A DNA stretch of 64,000 bases, taken from positions 52,581 through 116,580 of the forward strand of contig JADJRV010000023.1 in the NCBI GenBank assembly GCA_016712045.1, written 5' to 3'. The stretch is from Chloracidobacterium sp. GTDB taxonomy: Bacteria > Acidobacteriota > Blastocatellia > Pyrinomonadales > Pyrinomonadaceae. This document shows positions 56,998 through 64,000 of the stretch, piece after piece; the stretch's first letter is position 1, and each line of letters opens with the position of its first letter. The translations under genes and the position numbers were made by a program. Below the pieces are notes generated by a model that saw only the letters and a list, made by a program, of their open reading frames with translations, ran no database searches and was not told where the DNA came from.

Positions 56998-59900
56998 TTA
57001 TTGCCCCGCGACAAATTGCAGATCGGAGACATTGTCATTGACCTGGATGACCTGCGGCGAATAGCTAAACCGTCGCGACCGAACATTGACAACATAGGTC
57101 TGGCCGGGCTGGACATCTTCGAACCGGAACGTGCCATTGACTCCGGTCGACACCGTATGCGAAACGCCTCTTTCATCGGTGATGGTCACATTGGCACCAC
57201 GCACACCACGTCCCTCAGACGAGAGAACACGTCCACCAACTGCTACGCCCGACGCTGTCAACGGTGTGTTGGCGGTGATTATGACACTAACCGTAGCGGT
57301 GCCGTTAGCCGGGATGACCCGATCCCACTGATATCCGCCAGTGAAATCAAAACTACTGGCCGGCAGGCCCGTATTGTCAAAGTTTGTAATGCCAGTGTCT
57401 CCCAATACACCGAACACATCCGTAGTTGCAGCAAACGGCCTCACGAGGTATCCGTTAACGGCCGGAGTGAACGTACCGTAATCGGCAAATCCAGCGGTTG
57501 TGTCCGAAACCCGCATGTAGTTGTTCGGGACCAGCAACGTCGCGTTATCAGTGGCCGCGGAACCGTTCACGTCGAGGTCCGCTCCGTGGAACAGGCTGAT
57601 CGTGAGCGGCGTCGTGGAACTCAGATTAGTGACCGCCATCGTCAGGACAAGCCGGCCCGTATTAGGCGAAGCGCTTACAAGCGATAGCGAATTCACCGCC
57701 CTAAACAGGCCGCGGTTACCGACATCTGCCCAACCGACGGTGCCATTCGCACCGGAACAGGCCGATCCCGTTGGAACCGGGAAGAACGACTCTGCAGTAT
57801 CACCGGATACGCGGAACCACCATCCGTCTTCAAACAAATAGTCACCCGTTCCTACTCCAGTCCAGTTTACGGTCTGCGTAGCGTCATAATGAGACGTGGT
57901 AGGTATCACGTAGGACGCTCCTCCGGCCGTCAGCGTACAGCCCTGAGATCCCGCCCCGACGGTATCTGTATCCGTCGCCGAGTTATTACCCGGTGTGGGA
58001 TCGGTCGTCGAACTGCTAACGGTAGCAGTATTTGCGATCGAACCACTGGCGGTGACCGAAACCGACGCCGTTGCAGTGTAGGTCACAGATCCGCCCACAG
58101 GCAAATTAACCGAAGTATCGTTAATATTGCCTGAGCCAGCAGCCGTACAAGTGCCACCACCGGCACCGACGCATGTCCATGTTACGCCCGTCAGCGATGC
58201 GGGGAACGTGTCCGCGACGGTAGCACCCGAAACCGCGTCCGGTCCTGCATTCGAAGCCGTGATGGTGTACGTAGTGGATCCGCCGGGAGTCACCGACGCA
58301 ACACCGTCGGTCTTGGTGATCGAAAGATCCGCCGACGCAGCTTGACACGCCGATACGCTCACATCATCAACAGCCATGCCTTGGAAATTGACCGTTGTAT
58401 CGCCGTCAACGTGGAACCTCAACTCTGTATTTAGTCCCGCCAGGCTGTCGGCTCGTCTTGAGAACAGTCCCCATCCGGCACTCGCTCCGATATTTACGGT
58501 CGGGTTACCAGGACCGTCGACCATCGTAGCATCCAAAAATTCAAACAGCCTGACCGGCGTCGCACCGCCCACCTGTTGGGCATCGACGAACATATGGTCA
58601 AACGATGCGCTTTCCATCTGATATTTTTGGGCCCAATTAACGATCACCGGACCGACCATACCAGTAAGATTGATCGGCGCCGACAGTAGATCGTGCGTCG
58701 TCGAGACGTTGTAGGTGCCGGTCAGGTTAGTTTTCCAGCAATTGGCGCCGCTATTACAAGTTGTAAATGCGGCAAGCGGGTTGGCCGTAGTGGTCGCAGG
58801 CGAATTTGGAGTGCCCAGTGCCCACTGATCGCCTGTTCCGGAGTGAGTAAATCCGGCGGCTCCGCTCTCAAAATCGCTGCTAAATACGGTCGTGCGGGTG
58901 AAGCCAGCCGGACACGCCGGTGGCGGCGGCTCTTCGCAGACGGTCATACTCCACCCCGTCAAGGTACCGCCGTTGGCATCAGCCGTATCATCATACAGAT
59001 CGAGCGTCCATGTACCGCCGGCATTTTCACCGTCAAACCAATTGAGGCGATACGCCAGCTCCGGCTTGTAGTTAACGCCTTTAAGAACTGTAAAGGCCGG
59101 AGGTATTCCTGCCGCATCATCAAATGTTGTGTCCATCTGGGTCTGCCCGCCCACTGCGCCAGCTCCGATATCAGTAAACAGGCCGTTATCATTACCCGCC
59201 GGTGAACGCAGGTGAGCATCGATCTGGTTCATCACGGCAAGTGATTAAGCTGGATGCTTACGTCCAGATCGGCAATACGCGGGTTGCCCGGTACCGTAAT
59301 AGTCGAGCTGACCAATCCCGCACCCGGACCGATGGTTTGCGGGACATTTGTACTAGTATAGGTCGTACAATTGACTCCCTCATTTACCTTTGGAAATACC
59401 GTAACATTTAGGTTATACGTCGCCGTCGGGCCGCCAACCGCAGCCGATGCCGAGTCAACAAACGCATAGTATGTACCGGCCGTCTTGACCGTCATCATTA
59501 ACGCTTCGGACGGCCTATTGGGGTTCGGGGCCACATCTCCGGTTCCGGCGTCATCGACGACGAGGATCTGATTGCTCGCGTCACCAAATAACGCCATCCC
59601 GAGACGTCCGTTCCATACGACGAGATCATCTTCCGGATCCAGGTCCATACTTAAATAAACGGTATCACCAGCATTTAGAGTCATGCTGTACCAATCCTGC
59701 TCGGTAGCCGCCGCCGGATTTCTCGCGCCACTAACGTGGCCGCTGGCGGGTAGAACATTCGCTGTTGCCGGAGTATCGTTTGCCTCGACCTCTGGCGTCG
59801 GCGCAGCGCTCTGCGTCTTAACGTAGAGTTCGTAGTACCGCTCAGATGTGGTACCCGCCGTAAAATCATTTACCTTGATAAAATAGGTGCCCGTTGATGG

Positions 59901-60476
59901 TATTGTCGCCCCGGCGATCGACGAAGACAGACCGGCAAACGAGCCATTGTCATCGTCAAACTCGTTTACGGTCGTGCCGTCAGAATTCAAAAGCGTTAAC
60001 TGGCTATCGGTACTGCTGCCGGCGGATGCGCTAGTCATAACCGCGGCGTAAACCCTATCCCCAGCCGTTGCATTAAATGAATAGAAATCAATGTCGCCAT
60101 TAGGAAAGAGGTTACCCCGGACCCTTGCCGGTACGGCGATGGGTGAGGCGGTGGCCGACGTACCATTTGGCTCGACATCCAATGACGGTGTCGCCAAAGG
60201 CTGGTCGGCGGCGGCCGGAGTCATCTCTGTTTTGGATAAGGCACGGTGATCGAGATCTGTCGGCACGAGGCTTGGATCAATCGAAATGACGTCAACCGAG
60301 CCGCCGGTATCGATCTTGCCGCCCTTTTGAAATTGTGAACTTAACTCCTTGTCGGTCTGAGCACCGGTCCGCATGCTCTGCAGCGGAAACGCCAGCAACG
60401 TAAAGATCGTGACAAAACAAAATAGGACTATCATCCATGGTTTCGGGTTCGAAATACGATCGATCAACTTTTTCAT
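56998..60476 (-). CDS. Surface protein F: PPC, P-domain and DUF11 protein with shared C-terminal module (frameshifted)
   Basis: About 1,160 residues. The ATG at 60476 is chosen because GGAGGA lies just upstream on the minus strand; the frame extends to 60515 without other support. After a signal/anchor segment (PWMIVLFCFVTIFTLLAFPL) come two pre-peptidase C-terminal (PPC) domains beginning DVEPNGTSATASPI and EVEANDTPATANVL. Next is a P-domain (IRIADLDVSIQLNH-type start, broken by a shift near 59235, then DAHLRSPAGNDNGLFTDIG), an immune-inhibitor-like jelly-roll (58.9-58.35 kb), a DUF11 domain (LSITKTDGVASVTPGGSTTY), a beta-rich domain, and the shared module ending RSRRFSYSPQVIQVNDNVSD. PPC and P-domains often accompany secreted proteases, but I see no catalytic domain. 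Confidence 0.8.
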
Positions 60477-60481
60477 CTGTA

Positions 60482-60487
60482 TCCTCC
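60482..60487 (-). promoter_or_regulatory. Ribosome-binding site of gene F
   Basis: GGAGGA on the minus strand, five bases before the ATG at 60476, decides the start. Confidence 0.75.
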
Positions 60488-60525
60488 GGAGTAAATATGT
60501 CAAAAAATGGGCCACTCAACCTTAC

Positions 60526-60541
60526 GTCCAAGATCTTGGAC
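60526..60541. promoter_or_regulatory. 16-bp palindrome in the leader of gene F
   Basis: GTCCAAGATCTTGGAC is a perfect inverted repeat 50 bases upstream of the F start codon. It could be an operator or, in RNA, a short hairpin. Confidence 0.45.
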
Positions 60542-60589
60542 ACAAGTGAAATACACGTTAGTTAGCACATAAAACAGCTAATTTCACAA

Positions 60590-60618
60590 ATAGTAGTTAA
60601 TAAATCGTATTTTGGCAA
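60590..60618 (-). promoter_or_regulatory. Possible promoter of gene F
   Basis: Minus strand TTGCCA (60613-60618), 17-bp spacer, TACTAT (60590-60595). The -10 is a weak match. The leader would be about 105 bases. Confidence 0.4.
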
Positions 60619-60673
60619 GGTTATCGCTTGTTCGGCCTGTGGACATTGATGCTGTTAATGCCGGTAAAACACG

Positions 60674-60698
60674 AAAAAGACGACTCCGAAGAGCCGCC
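60674..60698 (-). terminator. Intrinsic terminator of the atpD-atpC transcript
   Basis: GGCGGCTC and GAGTCGTC pair on the minus strand with two G-U pairs around a TTCG loop, then TTTTTCGTGTTTT. It lies 28 bases past the atpC stop. Confidence 0.78.
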
Positions 60699-60725
60699 TT
60701 TTTATAAACTAAATTGAGCCTATTG

Positions 60726-61127
60726 TTACTTACTCGACGCTAGTTGTAGGCGTGTCTGAGCATGGTCGAGGGCTTCGCGGGTGGATTCGTTTTCTTCGAC
60801 GGATGCCTGTCCGGCAGCAGCGAGTGCTTTTTCCGCGGTTTCGCGGGCCGCTTTTGCGGCATCGACGTCGATCTCGTCAGCACTCTCGGCAGTATCGACC
60901 AACACCGAAACCGTGCCGCCGCTGACCTCGACAAATCCGCCCGAAACGGCAAATTTATCACCGCCGCCTTTCTGCGTATAGCTCAGAATGCCCGGTTTCA
61001 AAGCCGAGACAAGCGACGCGTGGTTGGGCAAAATACCGGCCTCGCCAGACACGGTCGGAACCGTGACAGAATCGACCTCGGCATCGAGGACACGTTTTTC
61101 AGGAGTGACGATCTCTAATTTCAACAT
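60726..61127 (-). CDS. atpC: ATP synthase F1 subunit epsilon
   Basis: A 133-residue central-stalk subunit that couples rotation of gamma to the c-ring and can inhibit ATP hydrolysis. The N-terminal beta-sandwich is plain: LEIVTPEKRVLDAEVDSVTV, then VSGEAGILPNHASLVSALKP (about residues 29-48) and GGFVEVSGGTVSVLVDTAE. The C-terminal Ala/Glu-rich helical hairpin follows (AAKAARETAEKALAAAG). The length is normal. It follows atpD after a 77-base gap that can fold into a hairpin; the other F-type genes are not nearby, so a split atp locus is likely. Confidence 0.95.
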   Translation of the reverse strand: MLKLEIVTPEKRVLDAEVDSVTVPTVSGEAGILPNHASLVSALKPGILSYTQKGGGDKFAVSGGFVEVSGGTVSVLVDTAESADEIDVDAAKAARETAEKALAAAGQASVEENESTREALDHAQTRLQLASSK

Positions 61128-61135
61128 TTCTTAAA

Positions 61136-61197
61136 AGTCCCATGTCCCAAGTCCCGAAGTCCCAAGACTACTTGGGTCTTGAGACTTGGGACTCTTA
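61136..61197 (-). repeat. Heptamer repeat forming a hairpin between atpD and atpC
   Basis: On the minus strand GGGACTT-type heptamers (GGGACTT, GGGACAT and variants) and inverted copies GTCCCAA, GTCTCAA fill the intercistronic gap. AGTCCCAAG (61058+100, i.e. 61158-61166) pairs with CTTGGGACT (61185-61193), and CCCAAG/CTTGGG gives an alternative inner stem. No T-tract follows, so it is unlikely to be a terminator. Confidence 0.65.
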
Positions 61198-61204
61198 ACT
61201 GATC

Positions 61205-62718
<1,514 letters not shown>

Positions 62719-62960
62719 TATTAATTGATTGCTCCTGAAAAACAGGTAAAAACCCGTCTGATTTACAAAGGAGTAAGAATATCATATCGCCCGGTGAAAC
62801 GTTAAAAGGGTGGCCGCTGTTAAAAAGCGGGGACAGCAAACGGTGACTCCTCCCGCGGGACCGGACATATGGCGTATTGACACCTAGCTTTGAAATTTCG
62901 AGTACCCTGTTTTAGTAGCCTCAGCTACACCGAAATTATCGACAAGCAGATCAAATTAAT

Positions 62961-63931
62961 TTGAGCAACCTCAAAAAACTAGAACTACCACCCCAAGGAC
63001 TCAACACGCTTTTCGGCGTTCAGGATCAAAACCTCAAGTATCTCGAATCCATCTTCGATGTGAGCATCGGTGCCCGCGGGAACGAATTGCTGATTGATGG
63101 CGACGAGCGGGATATTAAGACGGTCGAACAGATCCTACGCGATTTTGGCGACCTTTTTAACGGCGGCAACAGTTTTCACCGACAAGGAACTGCGCGACGC
63201 TTTCAAACAGATCGCCGAAGACCCTGCCTATCGCCTCAAAGACCATTTTCTAATCGCGCTTCAATCCGACCGGCAAGAAGCAGGTCGCACCGAAAACCGC
63301 CAAATCAACGCAAATACCTCGATGCGATCGGATCGAACGATCTTGTGTTCGGGATCGGCGTCGCGGGTACCGGCAAAAGCTTTCTCGCGGTGGCGATGGC
63401 AGTCGATGCGTTGATGAAAAAACAGGTCAGCCGCATCATCCTTACGCGTCCGGCGGTCGAGGCCGGCGAACGCCTCGGCTTTCTCCCGGGTGATCTGCAG
63501 GACAAGGTCGATCCTTATTTAAGGCCGCTTTACGACGCTCTATTCGACCTTGTCGATGGCGAGAAGGTCACGAAGATGCTCGAAAACGCATCATCGAGAT
63601 CGCTCCGCTCGCCTTTATGCGCGGCCGCACGCTCTCCGACGCGTTCATCATCCTCGACGAAGCACAAAACACGACCAGCGAGCAGATGAAAATGTTCCTG
63701 ACGCGCATCGGCTTCGGCTCAAAAGCCGTCGTCACCGGCGACAACACCCAGATCGACCTGCCCCGCGGGCAAAAAAGCGGCATCAAAGAGGCCGAGCACG
63801 TCCTCGCCGATCTCGAAGGCATCGAGTTTGTCTATTTCAACGAAAAAGACGTCGTCCGCCACAAGCTCGTCCAGATGATCGTCAAAGCCTACGAGCAAAA
63901 CTCCGAAAACAACGAACCCGGCGACCACTAG
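62961..63931 (+). CDS. phoH: PhoH-family ATPase (frameshifted)
   Basis: PhoH-like protein, a cytosolic P-loop ATPase linked to RNA metabolism and often next to ybeY. The N-terminal part ([20 protein letters not shown]) is the KH-like domain. Then come the Walker [51 protein letters not shown], and the Walker B region [20 protein letters not shown] with [14 protein letters not shown]. These are unmistakable family motifs. The protein of about 320 residues is spread over three frames, with shifts near 63165, 63300 and 63590. The start is a TTG at 62961; no nearby ATG fits. It is divergent from atpD across 242 bases in which I see no gene or clear promoter. Confidence 0.92.
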
Positions 63932-63940
63932 TCACAGAAG

Positions 63941-64000
63941 ATGTCTAAAGCGGAAACTGTCAGATCAATCTACGAGGCAATCTGTGTTCTCTTGATCACA
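63941..64000 (+). CDS. Start of a possible next gene, cut by the window edge
   Basis: An ATG ten bases after phoH opens a frame (MSKAETVRSIYEAICVLLIT) that runs to the end of the window. A weak CAGAAG lies just before it. Twenty residues are too few to name it; it does not look like the start of YbeY. Confidence 0.3.
   Translation, partial: MSKAETVRSIYEAICVLLIT

Overview
The window looks like a chromosomal fragment of a Gram-negative bacterium, most likely Acidobacteriota and probably class Blastocatellia (inference). It carries an LptD outer-membrane assembly protein, a secreted protein with a TIGR03437-type C-terminus (a family first defined in Solibacter), an adenosylcobalamin-dependent acyl-CoA mutase, and a set of very large secreted proteins built from LamG, Calx-beta, beta-helix, FG-GAP and DUF11 modules. 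I see no tRNA, rRNA, CRISPR, transposase or phage morphogenesis block.

Layout. 0-14.4 kb is mostly ordinary genes: a PD40-propeller surface protein, ilvE, a secreted Ig-like protein, a small LD-transpeptidase-like protein with a six-helix membrane protein, lptD and a lipoprotein (minus), the acyl-CoA mutase large subunit with a YraN protein, a small secreted protein and a ChaN-like protein. 14.5-60.5 kb is an almost entirely minus-strand surface-protein island of six genes, here called A (14511-16004), B (16251-34967), C (35320-38764), D (39009-44654), E (48317-56529) and F (56998-60476). All six end in the same roughly 85-100 residue carboxypeptidase-regulatory-like module. B, read through its frameshifts, is about 6,200 residues. 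Between E and D lies a compact minus-strand cluster of two GNAT acetyltransferases, two DUF6916-like proteins (one with a Tat signal) and three tail-collar (microcystin-dependent, MdpB-type) proteins. 60.7-64 kb holds atpC and atpD (minus) and phoH (plus).

How the parts may work together. A-F are probably exported and displayed through the shared C-terminal module. The tail-collar/DUF6916/GNAT cluster is embedded among them and may belong to the same surface-structure programme (inference). Sigma70-like promoters with a 16-bp spacer precede A, B and E. Intrinsic terminators follow C, D, E and F, and those of D and E are nearly identical.

Quality caveat. Many conserved genes (ilvE, lptD, atpD, phoH, B, C, D) are split by single-base frameshifts although the protein sense continues in another frame. 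This pattern fits sequencing indels better than decay. I therefore report whole genes across the shifts and mark approximate break positions. Several intergenic regions carry degenerate heptamer repeats resembling cyanobacterial STRR elements.
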